Part shown: positions 1 to 9,983 of the stretch, piece by piece
Position numbering within the stretch: the first letter of the stretch is position 1
Layout of the letters: every line of letters starts with the position of its first letter
NCBI GenBank assembly: GCA_009801015.1
Contig: VHZZ01008365.1
Coordinates: forward strand, 27,700-56,078
Direction of reading: 5' to 3'
Origin: Silene noctiflora
Taxonomy: Eukaryota; Streptophyta; Magnoliopsida; Caryophyllales; Caryophyllaceae
Length of the DNA: 28,379 nucleotides
The notes under the pieces: model-generated
Databases searched by the model: none
Seen by the model: only the letters and a program-made list of their open reading frames with translations
What the model was told of the DNA's origin: nothing
Made by a program: the position numbers and the translations under genes

Positions 1-363
1 TAGAGAGGGAAAGGGGGAGGGGAATTGGGAGGGGTATTATTGTCAATAGTGTACTGCGATAAGTAAAATATGTACTGCGAAAATCATCACCCTAAAATTA
101 TTAATATAAATTAACTGTACTTTTTTCTATAAAAATCAGTTGAAAAGGATCATAAGGGAAGATAAAAACTAGAAGTAGATAGTGCACGAAAGAACGACAT
201 TTCTTGAAAATTTTGGAGCCTTGGAACCATATTATTAAGAAGCTAAAGAAATTTTGAGATAATATCGGTAGAGATTGACCATACTTAAATTATGGGGGAA
301 TATTTAAATATTTTATAGATCATTATTTTAGTTTCAGTTATATTTATTAAAATATTATCGGAT
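1..363. other. AT-rich gene-free stretch
   Basis: No open frame with family resemblance is visible on either strand. The first 40 bases are purine-rich and the rest is AT-rich intergenic DNA. It runs directly into the fold-back element that begins near position 364. Confidence 0.5.
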
Positions 364-893
364 AATTCACGTGGTACCCCTGAACTTTGCCACTTCGCAC
401 ATAGTACACAATATTTTAAGTTTATGTACATAATACCTTTTACGTTTGATTTTCATACATAACATAACCTTTTTGTCGCTATAAAATAATTCAATTGAGC
501 ATAACTCCTAGACCGGAATTCATAATCGGTCAATTTTTGTTCTAAAATGATTATCTCGCCATACTCTATAATTAGGGAAAAAAATGTAGTCTGACGTTTT
601 GTCGGGTTTGTTTTTGTACGAAAACATCAAATCAACCATAACTTCGATCTTAAATTTTCGAATAACCATCTTCGTTTTGTCAAATTATAGATCTCGAAAA
701 GTTAATCAATTTGAAAAAAAGAATTACCAAAATCCGATTTCTGGTCTATGATTTATGCTCAATTGAAAATTTTAAAAATGATAAAAAAGACACGTCATGC
801 TTGAAAATCAAAACTCAAGAGTACTTTGTGCACAAACTTAAAAAGTTGGGTACCACGTGTAAAATGACATAATTCAGGGGTACCACGTGAATT
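364..893. mobile_element. Fold-back MITE, family A copy 1
   Basis: The two ends form an inverted repeat: the left end reads AATTCACGTGGTACCCCTGAA and the same 21 bases appear in reverse complement at the right end, finishing at about 893. The repeat continues imperfectly inwards (for example TTCAATTGAGCATAA near 490 against its complement near 750) and a little outwards, so the whole element can fold into one long hairpin. A second, subterminal GGTACCACGTG copy lies at 849-859. There is no coding capacity. A diverged second copy lies at 5357-5797. The transposase superfamily cannot be assigned; no clear target-site duplication is seen. Confidence 0.75.
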
Positions 894-920
894 TTCCGAA
901 ATATTATTTTATTGAAATAT

Positions 921-1799
921 TTTATAAAGGGTTTTTTTGTCAAACACAACCTTTAAAAAAACAAAATTTCAAACACCACCTTTAAAAAAAAGTTTGTCAA
1001 ACACAACCTTTAATAATTTTTTTTTGTCAAACACGACTTTTTTGCCGGATTCCAACAGCTTTCTGACCACTTGCAATGAGGTGATTTTCAGTCTATATTT
1101 GAGATTGCAAATGAGGTTGGTTTGAGGTGTTCTTGAACTCGTTAGAAAGGTGGGAGTACGTACTTTTCAGGGGTTGTCAACACGGTGGCCGAAGGTGGCC
1201 TTATGTGGGGTCGATTGGTGTGTAAAATAAGGCCGGTCAGAGAAAGGGCTTTAAGTCTGAGTTTACAGTGGGTGGTCGGAGGTTTTTTGTGTGTCTTTTA
1301 ATGTGGTTATTCTGTGTTGTTTGGTCTGAAATTTGGTATGTTGGTTGAGGGGGAGTGCAGGTTATGTCGTATTTGTGTTGTTTGTGGTGGTCGTTGGTTG
1401 CAAGTTGTGGTTCGAGGGGAGTGAATTGACCCATGAAAAAATCTTACTTTGACTTACATCAAACCTCTATGACCAGCCTTACTTTACACACCAATCTACC
1501 CCACATAAGGCCACCTTTGACCACCGTGTTAACAATCACTGGAAAGCATGTACTCCCACCTTTCCAACGAGTCCAAGAACACCTCAAACCGACCTCGTTT
1601 GCTATCTCAAACATCGANTGAAAGTCAGCTCATTGCAAGTGGTCAAACTCTGGCCAAAATGCTGAATCCTACGGCCAAAAAGTCGTGTTTGACAAAAAAA
1701 AATTATTAAAGGTTGTGTTTGACAAACTTTTTTTTAAAGGTGGTATTTGAAATTTTGTTTTTTTTAAAGGTTGTGTTTGGCAAAAAACCTTTTTATAAA
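921..1799. mobile_element. Long inverted-repeat (fold-back) element with repeated subterminal motif
   Basis: Left arm about 921-1240 and right arm about 1470-1799 are imperfect inverted copies of roughly 320 bp around a GT-rich loop of about 230 bp. Each arm begins with four tandem variants of a motif of the type GTCAAACACAACCTTTAAA, separated by A/T runs, followed by a more complex segment (TGGGAGTAC, AACACGGTGG, CTTATGTGGGGT and GATTGGTGTGTAAA can be followed in both arms). No protein is encoded; short frames in the arms are mirror-image by-products. Long-TIR non-autonomous Mutator-like or fold-back elements have this form, but the superfamily is not proven. One ambiguous base (N) lies at 1619 in the right arm. 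Confidence 0.8.
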
Positions 1800-1857
1800 T
1801 TATGTCAGTAAATCATTTGAGTGAAGTTAATTCCAATTAGTGAGAATATTACCGAGA

Positions 1858-1917
1858 ATATAAAAGATTTGATTGCAACCCCCAATTATATAAAAGATTT
1901 GATTGCGCTCCCTAATT
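1858..1917. repeat. 30-bp tandem duplication
   Basis: TATAAAAGATTTGATTGC occurs twice, 30 bases apart, each followed by a C-rich then AATTA segment. It lies just outside the right arm of the 921-1799 element in gene-free DNA. Confidence 0.7.
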
Positions 1918-2992
1918 AATAATGGGTCCCTCAATTTTCGAAAATATTATTTGAGCTGCAGAATAGAATCAAAAGGAATATACCGAGAAATATTGAACGT
2001 AATTTTCTTAGTTGAGCGGGAATATATTAGGAGTGTTAATCTTTTAGTATACAGGGAATAATTGTGTTTTGTGTATAAACAATTGTAAACTAATTACCGG
2101 AATACGTGCATTCAAACATGGATACAACCATTGTAAAGCAATTCTAATGTTGATTCTTTTTTTTTTAACTATTATATTATGATAATCTTCTATAATTGTT
2201 GAGAGGCATTATTTGGAAGCCTTTATTTAATGTAATGTAACCATGGGGTCATTCACTTTCAAATGTCAACGTTCTCTCAATCATAAATGAAACTTTTATG
2301 GATTTTTTTTTTTTTATTATATATTCACTCCTAGTCGCTCATTTCTTCCTCTTCCATTTTGCACAAGAAATAAGGAAAAGATTTTAGACCACATAAAACG
2401 CTCTACTCCACATGCAAATGAATTTGAACCACACAAACCTTTTCAAAAAAGGAAAAAGGGAAGAAAATCCAGGTACCATGAAAAAAAGAAAGAGGGAAAA
2501 AATGAGCGAGGAGGAGGTATAATGCACGTGTAAAAAGGATCTAGCAACAATTAAAAGTTTTGCCAATAACAAATCCATAGACTTCCAAGGTTCCACCATC
2601 ATCAATCGACTTCGTCATGCCCTAAACCGACGTCTGCGGAAACTACTAGAACATCGATCATCCAAACTTTGGATCACTCGCCCTCTTCATGACCCAATTC
2701 ATACCCAATCCGCTAAACCAACTTGACGAGTCTTCTTGAGTCGTATACTCCTTAGGAGTTGGCGAAAAACCTCATCATGGTCTAATTTCAATATACTAGT
2801 CCGGTGACCGCTTCCCATGTGTATATTACCTGTGTTTCTCTATTTACACATGTGAGAACGAAAAACCTAGAGGAACTAAAAAAAATAACTTTGAAATAAA
2901 ACCAAAGGGAGCAATTCTAACTAACTGAACAACACAATGGAATGCAACTGAAATCGCCGGAGAAGAAAGAATCCGGAAATGTGAGGAACACT
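1918..2992. other. Gene-free stretch, 3' flank of the GH28 gene
   Basis: No supported gene. It contains homopolymer A/T runs (for example near 2157-2167 and 2305-2318) and the 3' untranslated and downstream region of the minus-strand GH28 gene. A 73-codon minus-strand frame at 2384-2605 has no family resemblance and looks like chance. Confidence 0.5.
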
Positions 2993-5900
2993 TCAAATGT
3001 TGTAATCTATGTCTGTAATGTTTTGTGCAGAAGAAGGCCTTACAAGCTTTCCATTTTCGTCATACAAATCAAGGTTCTCACAAGGAGCTGGGAATATGTT
3101 CCCTATAACACGGCCTTGCACGTAGGCACATTGGAAAATGCGCTTCTTTTTGTATGAAAGTCCGATCGATATATCCCGGAAAGTAATGTTTTTGATTGGA
3201 ATTTCCTCGCTCCCGTGGATTCTTACCGGGACTCGAACGCCTTGACCATGGATCGAACTGAAGCTTATGTCTTCGATAATAGGAAGAGCTTTGGGATCAT
3301 ATCCTTCGTCTGGGTGTTCGTTGTAGTCTGTCTTGATGACAATCCCTACCCGTACCTCGTCAAATGTCAAATTTCGGTAGGTTATTTGTCGGACATATCC
3401 ACCTCGTCCAGGAGCGGTCTTTATCCGGACAGCTCGTCTGGAGCTCCATACAAGGACATTTTCAACTGTAACGTTTGAGACGCCTCCAGACATCTCACTC
3501 CCTATTGATACTCCAGCACTGTATAAATTATTTCAAAATAAATTCCTGTCAATTCTCTCAGAACGGAAATGTACCCTGTTCTTTGAATGAACACAAATAC
3601 ACAAAGCAAGGCTAGATCTCTTAACAATATAAAGATTTAGACTCAACTAAACAGGCAAGGGAGAGGGATAGAGAACCGAGTTATTGAAGCTTAATTTCCT
3701 AAGAGTGAACAATGTCTCAAATACCACACAATTCAATGGCCTGATGGCAAAGTGAGAAGCAACTAAAACTGCAAGCCGATGCAAATGTAGGGTAAAACAT
3801 TTCATGTACACATTACATCTTCAATGTAAAACGTAATTAGTAATTTAACTCATAAACATATTATGTTTCCATTTTAAATTGAGCCAACAAGTTGTTATGC
3901 TTTGGTTTCCGTTTAATTTTATGATGGAATGAAGAAAATGAATCAGTAAGCTGTGAGTGCTCCTGGTACAGTGAAACAGCAGTCAGCAGGACAAATAACG
4001 TAGTTTTTACCACGGATTATTTGAAAACAACCTCTTTTCTCTCTCTGCCGTAAACTCACTGGTAAAGTTGGATATAATTGATCCCCCTTACATGGTCAAG
4101 GGTTAATGGAAGGGAGGACCAGAGCATCTACAACTCAGGGGTAATGTTGTAAGTTTGTAATGCTTATTACACTTTACACCTGGAGTATCTTTCTGAAAAT
4201 ATGGCGGGAGCCTTTTAAAACACCGGAAAATGTTGTGATTCAGTTTAAATTCTCGTAATCCACGAGGAATGGGGCTTGTTAAGCCTCGGCAATCGGCATA
4301 GCTCAGAAGATCATCAATGGAGCTCAAGTTCAGCGGCGAACTTTAGCTCATTTCGGGTGAAAATAATCGCAAAGTATCATACTGTTCCTATGTGCATATT
4401 TCCACAAGTTTAATAGTTACAAAAGTGAAATTAATGTCACTTCTAATTAATTAACATGGAGCTCATGATTGCTCAAATTTGTACAACATCTGAGCTAGAC
4501 TAAAATCTAAATCAATTTTGTAGATGCTGGTTAAGTCATTGCGTGGCAGTACTAATAACGTGGGCTCAGAACCCGTCGCCATTAAAATGCCCTTTTGGCT
4601 ACTTGATACCAAAAAAATAAATACGTAAATCCACGTCTTAGTGAAGAGTGTAACTATCCATAATAAACGCAACCACCAAGACAACGTAGATAAGGCTGAT
4701 AAATTTTGTTGTCCATCCCCCAAAATGAAAGTTGACTCACCTGACCATAGAGCGAACGACAAGATTGCGGATAAGAATATTTTTAGAGGGCCGTCCATAA
4801 GCAATACCATACTGATCCCAACCACTTTTTATTGCTATTCCATCATCTCCAACACTGATGTAACAGTCCTCAATTACCATATCTTCACATGAATCTGTTT
4901 CAAATAAGAAGTTCGGTACGTCAAATCAGTGTGTTAACAAGAAAAAAAATTCATTGTAGATCACAGTTGGACATGCACGTTATCCAGTGACTAACATATC
5001 ATCCAAAAGCCAAAGAAATATATACTGACCAAACTACGGGAGTAGGACAATTCGACAATAGAAAGATGTCATTATTTTACTTGCAGGCATGTTCTCAAGT
5101 TTTAATCTTAGTTTTAATAGGCATGAGCCCGCGTGATACGCAGTGTGGTGACGAGGGCCCGTGATAACGAGATGTCAGGCGAGCGGACTTAGGTACACCA
5201 GGCATTTTCTCAAGTTTTAATCTTAGTTTTAGAGGGCGTGGTGCGCACTGTGGTGATGAGGGCCCGTTGTAACGAGATGCAAGGCAAGCAGGCTTAGGTA
5301 CACAAGGCACACTTCTTCTGGTATTAGAAAGGGTTATCATGTAAGGTATTAAAACTACAGATAATGCACGTGGTACCCTTGAGGTTTGACATTTTGCCCG
5401 AAATACCCAGTTTTTTTATCCGGAAAAGTTTAAGAGGCCATAACTCGTGTTTACGAGTTCAGAAAGTGAATTTATTTTTTTCAAATTGATCATCTTTCCG
5501 AGAACTACGATTTGAAAAACAAAATTGTCGTATTTTGATTCCGTGGCTAGGAGTTTTTATATATCAAAGTTTTTTTGACCAAACAAACTTTGAGTGACCA
5601 AAATCTCTTGGTCATGAGTTCCAAACTCGACAATTTTTTTTCAAGTCGTAGTTCTCGGAAAGATGATTAATTTGAAAAAAAAAAAATCGTCACTTTCTGA
5701 GCTCGTGTTATTAAGGCCTCTTAAAGTTTTCCGAATCAAAAAATTGGGTATTTCAGGAAAAATGTCAAAGCTCAGGGGTACCGCGTGCATTTTCTGAAAA
5801 AACAATATATAATGAGGCAAAGGGAAGGGTATAATAAAGAAACTAGAAGAAAGACTACGGAAATTTGCACAGCCGAGTTTCTTCTTAGCTGTACTTATTC

Positions 5901-7769
5901 AAAGGCACACCTAAGGAGCCAAAGGGCGTTTTTATTAGTGCCTCAGTGAGTCATGTGCGGCCTTTTTTAGAAGAAGGTTTTAATATCAAACAAAATCATT
6001 TAGGGCTGATACGACAACTAAATTACTGAGAACTCAAATGTTCCTGCTAAAGACAAAAGTTATAAACCAATCTTAATTCTTACCTGGATCTATACCATCA
6101 GTGTTAGGAGCTTCTAACACAGGAGCTAAAATGGTGACATTCCGGATAGTCACATTCTTGCAGTCATATGGATGGAGCGTCCAGAATGGAGAATTCCGTA
6201 AAGTAATATTACTAATGATAATATCACTTGACCACATGATCTGTACGAGAGGACCTCTAGTGTGATTGAGAAGCTTTTGTCTATACTTCTTCCACCATGT
6301 TTGTCCCTGTCCATCGATTGTGCCGTTGTGCCCTACGAGCAGACATATAGTTAAACCATGAAACCATGATGGAAATAGTGGACCTGGTACTCCCTTTTTT
6401 GAGGATAGTGATTAGAATACAGTAACATCAATTTTGGAAAAAAAACATATGGATGCACGAAATTGATAATAGAAGACAGTGATCAATGATGCTGATGAGG
6501 TCGTTGTGAAAGTTAGTACTGAGTTTGGGGGTGCAAAATAAGAGCAAATGACTATAAATAATGGAAGACCTTTCAACTAGTTACACTATGTCGTTTTCAG
6601 GGTTGGGCAAAAAAGTATAATTTATGTTCATTGGAATAGTGTGCAGCTTTAAGTCAATGGTGAATCTGAATCCGCATGAGTAGAAAATAGCCCTGAGTTA
6701 ATTAATTGTACTTCACCCATATAAACTTAGAATACAACTCGAACCAATCACATGCCAAATTTTCTATCTCTATATATCCCTCTCTCGTGCCATGTATAAT
6801 TGTATACTCTATCTTACTTTCCTATCGCCTTTTTCTCACACCAATGATTCCTTCTCTACCCCTTTACTGAGCAGAAGGCTTAATTTTAAAAGTCGTGAGG
6901 TGTACTAAGGCGGCGAGCCGCAGGTACACTGGTTTTGCAAACAAATTTCTATTTTCGAAGTAAATTCGTAAAGGTGTAAAAAATAGAGAAAATAAAAGGC
7001 AAGGGAAGGACATAACAAAAGAACTAGAAGGAAAAAATATGCTAGTTGCACAGTAGTACGCCTCGCAAGCTGCGCCAAGGCGCACTTAAGGTGCATCAAG
7101 GCGTTTCGGCTAGTGCCTGACTGCCTCATTGAGCTGTTAAAAGAAACCCTTCTTAACAGCCATAAAAGAAACCGTGATTAGATTCCTTTCACTCATGGCA
7201 TACAGGAAACGAACAATTGTTTTCTTCAATCTGAGTTAATGACTTAGCAACAATAATGCAGCTTAAACATAAAATATCCTTACCAGTTATAACAACATCT
7301 CTGAGATTCTGACCATGGATTAAACTACCATACCGAGCCCCAGGATGCTCTCTTCCATATCCGTATGATGGCAGGGGTGGCATTAATGTCCACTTCTTCT
7401 CATCCTGCACTCCATACCAGCAATTTAAAAGGTAAGCAATGTTGCAAGCCCAGTACAGTTCCTTCAGCATTCAAGTAATCAATTTCATCGTCATACTAGT
7501 TGACACTTAAATCGGCATTTACCTTTCCTCAAATTGCTCCTCCTCGATTAAGCAACTCACATCACTAAACTAATTCAGCTACTGAAACTACAAATCAATC
7601 TTCTAATTACGGCCGTCTAAAGAGGGAGAAAACAAACTTACCAAAGCCCTAATATGATGTGAATACTATTAACAATCATCATAAACCCATATCAATAATT
7701 AAACCCCATATTAAGCAACACCAACAACAACATTACCCTAGTGCATCAGTGGCTCCCGCAAATTGCAGG

Positions 7770-7805
<36 letters not shown>

Positions 7806-8368
7806 GAGCCTAGTAACACAAATAAATGAGATTGACAACAAGGATCACATACCAACTTATAAAAACAAGTGAAACCATACATAAGATCATACTTCTAATC
7901 ATACGTACAAAACCTATAACTGAACATCAAAGTAAGCAATGCATATATAAGGATTGAAAAACTCACATCAACACCGAGAATAACAGCATCTTCAGCAAGG
8001 AACAAAGTAATATGACTAGTCAAATTAAAAGGGCAAGTAAGCCAAATCCCAGGTGGTACATTAAGCTGAGCACCACCCTTTTTAGCAAGCTTAGCAACAG
8101 CTGAAACAGCCCTCTCAAAAGCCACAGTATTATCAGTTACGCCATCCCCGACCGCCCCAAAATCCGTAATATTAAATGAATAAGGTCTTAACTTAGGAAT
8201 GGGTCTCACAGGAGCCTTCTTAAACACCAAAAAACCATCAAGATTACTCCTTTGCCACATAAACACTGATCCAAAAGCAAGCATCCATAAAACTGAGAAA
8301 AGGGTTTTATGATTTGATAAAAAGGTGGCTACCCATCTCTTTAATTCACCTCTATGTTGATAATACAT
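2993..8368 (-). CDS. GH28 polygalacturonase-like protein, five exons, frameshifted in exon 3
   Basis: Predicted pectin-acting glycoside hydrolase family 28 protein with a right-handed beta-helix, entering the secretory pathway. Exons in transcript order: 8368-7967, 7404-7284, 6333-6084, 4894-4741, 3518-2993. All introns are GT/AG. If one extra base is ignored the product is 483 aa. A hydrophobic signal-anchor segment lies at about residues 22-38, and the beta-helix opens with FNITDFGAVGDGVTDNT. Visible motifs are NTDGIDPD (251-258), GDDGIAIKSG (273-282), GSEMSGG (315-321) in the place where classical enzymes have GHG, and RIKTAPGRGG (340-349). The GSEMSGG form is usual in the plant 'probable polygalacturonase' clade, so activity on polygalacturonan is inferred, not certain. 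Exon 3 has four A (plus-strand TTTT at 6300-6303) where three keep frame; the shift gives a TAG at 6283-6281. It is either a real null allele or an assembly error. Confidence 0.88.
3519..4740 (-). other. Intron 4 of the GH28 gene
   Basis: A 1222-bp intron bounded by GTGAGT (donor, after ATGGTCAG) and ACAG (acceptor before TGCTGGAGTATC). Phase is consistent: AG from exon 4 plus T from exon 5 makes the Ser before AGVSIGSEM. I see no insertion with clear ends inside it. Confidence 0.75.
5086..5310. repeat. 115-bp tandem duplication in GH28 intron 3
   Basis: Two diverged copies start at GGCATG (5086) and GGCATT (5201). Both contain TCTCAAGTTTTAATCTTAGT, then a GC-rich part with GTGGTGA and GAGGGCCCG, AACGAGATG, and a final CTTAGGTACAC. 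The GC content is higher than in the surrounding intron, which suggests transposon-derived DNA. Confidence 0.75.
5357..5797. mobile_element. Fold-back MITE, family A copy 2, inside GH28 intron 3
   Basis: The left end CAGATAATGCACGTGGTACCC matches the inverted right end (reverse complement CAGAAAATGCACGCGGTACCC). Further inverted pairs run inwards: TTTGACATTTT, GAAATACCCA, and CATCTTTCCGAGAACTACGA near 5489 against its complement near 5646. The element can therefore fold almost end to end. Ends resemble those of the 364-893 element, so they form one family, but the interiors differ. It lies wholly within intron 3 of the GH28 gene, so it would be transcribed in the pre-mRNA. Confidence 0.78.
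5815..5945. repeat. Dispersed repeat B, copy 1
   Basis: Shares an ordered set of segments with 6995-7132 in the same orientation: GGCAAAGGGAAGG, AAGAAACTAGAAG, TTGCACAG, AAGGCACACCTAAGG, AAAGGGCG and TAGTGCCT. It immediately follows the fold-back MITE at 5357-5797, which may have inserted into it. It is intronic in the GH28 gene. Confidence 0.65.
6995..7132. repeat. Dispersed repeat B, copy 2
   Basis: Second copy of the repeat at 5815-5945, with AAGGCAAGGGAAGG, AAGAACTAGAAGG, TTGCACAG, AAGGCGCACTTAAGG, AAGGCG and TAGTGCCT in the same order. It lies in GH28 intron 2. The AAGGCGC-rich core is of a kind often found in plant DNA-transposon relics; I did not find its ends. Confidence 0.65.
7738..7774 (+). 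repeat. Possible SINE 5' fragment
   Basis: The stretch containing CAGTGGCTCCCGCAAATTG followed by CAGGATACC and a G tract resembles, from memory, the body of plant Au-type SINEs (AGTGGCTCC...CGCA...GGATC...GGGGAGG). The rest of such an element is not visible because the sequence passes into the 30-base G run. The identification is tentative. Confidence 0.25.
7775..7804 (+). repeat. Uninterrupted 30-base G homopolymer
   Basis: Thirty consecutive G on the plus strand inside intron 1 of the GH28 gene, which would be C30 in that pre-mRNA. A pure G tract of this length is rare in plant DNA and is hard to sequence, so its real length is uncertain. If real, it could form a G-quadruplex on the plus strand. 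Confidence 0.9.
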
Positions 8369-8699
8369 TGGAAAGTTTTGAATTTGGGAGAAAGATTGAA
8401 TGTTTGTTAATGGGGTTTTGAGGAAGTTTGGGAATTAGAGGTAAAGGAGGATTTAGGTGAAGATGGGAGAGTTTGGTGAGGAGAGATGTCAGTGTCAGAA
8501 TCAGGTGATCAAGGAAGGAAGAATTTAGGAAGAGTGATTTCAAAGGGAAGATGAGAAATCTATGTATAGTAGTTGCAGTTGTAGTTGTGTTAGTACTTGG
8601 TAATTGGTATTAGTGATGAAGTAGATCACTTGTTCGGTTTTCAATTTCAATTGGGTTTTCTAACGCGAGTATAAATTGTTGATCTCAGATGCCAAAACA

Positions 8700-8812
8700 T
8701 GATTATTTATCATCACAAGATTGTGAAGTGAGACAAGTTTGTAAGTAGGAGGACAAGTGGAAGGGGTTATGAGACATCATAAAGTTGTGACCGTCACAAG
8801 CAAGACAGACTG
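8700..8812. repeat. MITE-like repeat C, left copy
   Basis: Contains ATCACAAGATTGTGA, GTGAGACAAG, GGACAAGTGGA, TGAGAC, and GTTGTGACCGTCACAAGCAAGAC, the last with an internal palindrome. The same ordered blocks occur inverted at 9984-10085. It lies in the 5' flank of the GH28 gene, starting about 330 bp upstream of its ATG. Confidence 0.7.
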
Positions 8813-8860
8813 ATTTATAATTAGGTACTTTAAATGAATATATTCATTTTAATGATTAAA

Positions 8861-9511
8861 ATTAGGGTTGTTATTGGAGTGGGTTAGATGGGTCTCGTAT
8901 TCTCGTCTCACACCCGCCCCAGTTGAGGCGGTTGCGGGTAATAATTTGAGGGTGATGGGGCGGGGGTGGGTATCAAAAGTGTATCTGTTGCGGGTGTGAG
9001 TTTGAAAAGTTTTCCCCGCATGGGTCGTGGCGGCGGGTGTGAGTAGAGCTGGCAAGCAAGTCTGACTCAACCCGAACCCGAGCAAACCCGACCTGACAGA
9101 ATCCGAGAATATTGCAACCCAAAACCGACCCGATCCGATGACCCGTAACCCGACATGACCAGATGATCAGTGACTCGAACCCGACCCAGACCCGAACCGA
9201 TATTGACCCGACTCGATACTAACCCGGTTAAATTGATGACCCGATAATTATATTAAGCTTAATAATGATCAAAATGAAAGTGATTTTGTGTTTAGATTGA
9301 TACTTGGTTTTAATGAAATAATTAAACCAAATAATGATTAAAAGCTAAATTTAATGGTATAAAATTGAAATAATGTAATAAAGTAACCAGAGCTGATCCG
9401 ACTCGATATGACCCGACTCGACTTGATCAGACCTAAACTCGACACCGCTAGGATGCGGGTACGGGTTATTTTTCCTCCGCACCTACCCTGCCTCATTGAC
9501 ATCCCTAGTAA
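8861..9511. repeat. Degenerate CCCGA/GCGGGT-rich repeat block, probably nested MITEs
   Basis: Two GC-rich sub-blocks (about 8878-9050 with GCGGGTGTGAG variants, and about 9062-9240 with many ACCCGA/CCCGACC variants) plus a short tail (9393-9490) surround an AT-rich centre. The outer ends are weakly inverted: TAGGGTTGTTATTGG on the left against reverse-complemented TAGGGATGTCAATGAGG on the right. An inner pair (TAGAGCTGGCAAGC near 9044 and reverse complement CTAGCGGTGTCGAG near 9451) suggests one element inside another. Such ends are common in hAT-type MITEs, but the match is loose and no clean 8-bp target duplication was found. Confidence 0.5.
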
Positions 9512-9983
9512 TTTTACTAATCTCTAGACTTTTGCTTTTGAATTATGTACTCAGTACCGATCATTTGTTTACCTATTCCATTTATGGGTCTCTCGCTCAT
9601 TTATTTACCTTTCCAATTTGAGAATAATTTTCATGAGTTATTTGATAATTAAGCATCATCTTGATCCACTTGTTATCCAACAATCATATCTACAAAAAAG
9701 TAAACAAATGACGGGGTGGAGGTTGTATCATTTTGACCTGTCTTACACGAGAATTTATGGATTGTTTATGGATTATTTGTTCTTAATTGAGACCGTCTTT
9801 AAGTTTAACATAAATTCTCCATATGTTATGACATTTAGTACTAACTATGATCACTATACTGCGAATCTAAAACTGTCTTAAATAAGAAATAAAATTTAAA
9901 AATTTATGGGTGAATGAATAAATTGAAACATGAAAGAGCGGAGGCTAGAGAAAGTAGATTTATATTACTCCCTTTGATGAAAC

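Noticed and set aside
937..1125. 62-codon plus-strand frame rich in SNTTF repeats
   Set aside because: It is a translation of the repeated subterminal motif in the left arm of the fold-back element, not a gene.
1237..1621. Short frames on both strands in the loop and right arm of the fold-back element
   Set aside because: They mirror the inverted arms, have no family resemblance, and one runs over an ambiguous base.
2384..2605. 73-codon minus-strand frame with hydrophobic stretches
   Set aside because: Low-complexity AT/purine-rich DNA downstream of the GH28 stop; no motif and no splice support.
3215..3478. Plus-strand frame of 87 codons
   Set aside because: Antisense shadow of GH28 exon 5.
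7189..7470. 93-codon minus-strand frame as a separate gene
   Set aside because: Its middle is GH28 exon 2 (KKWTLMPPLPSYG to VVITG) and the rest is intron read-through.
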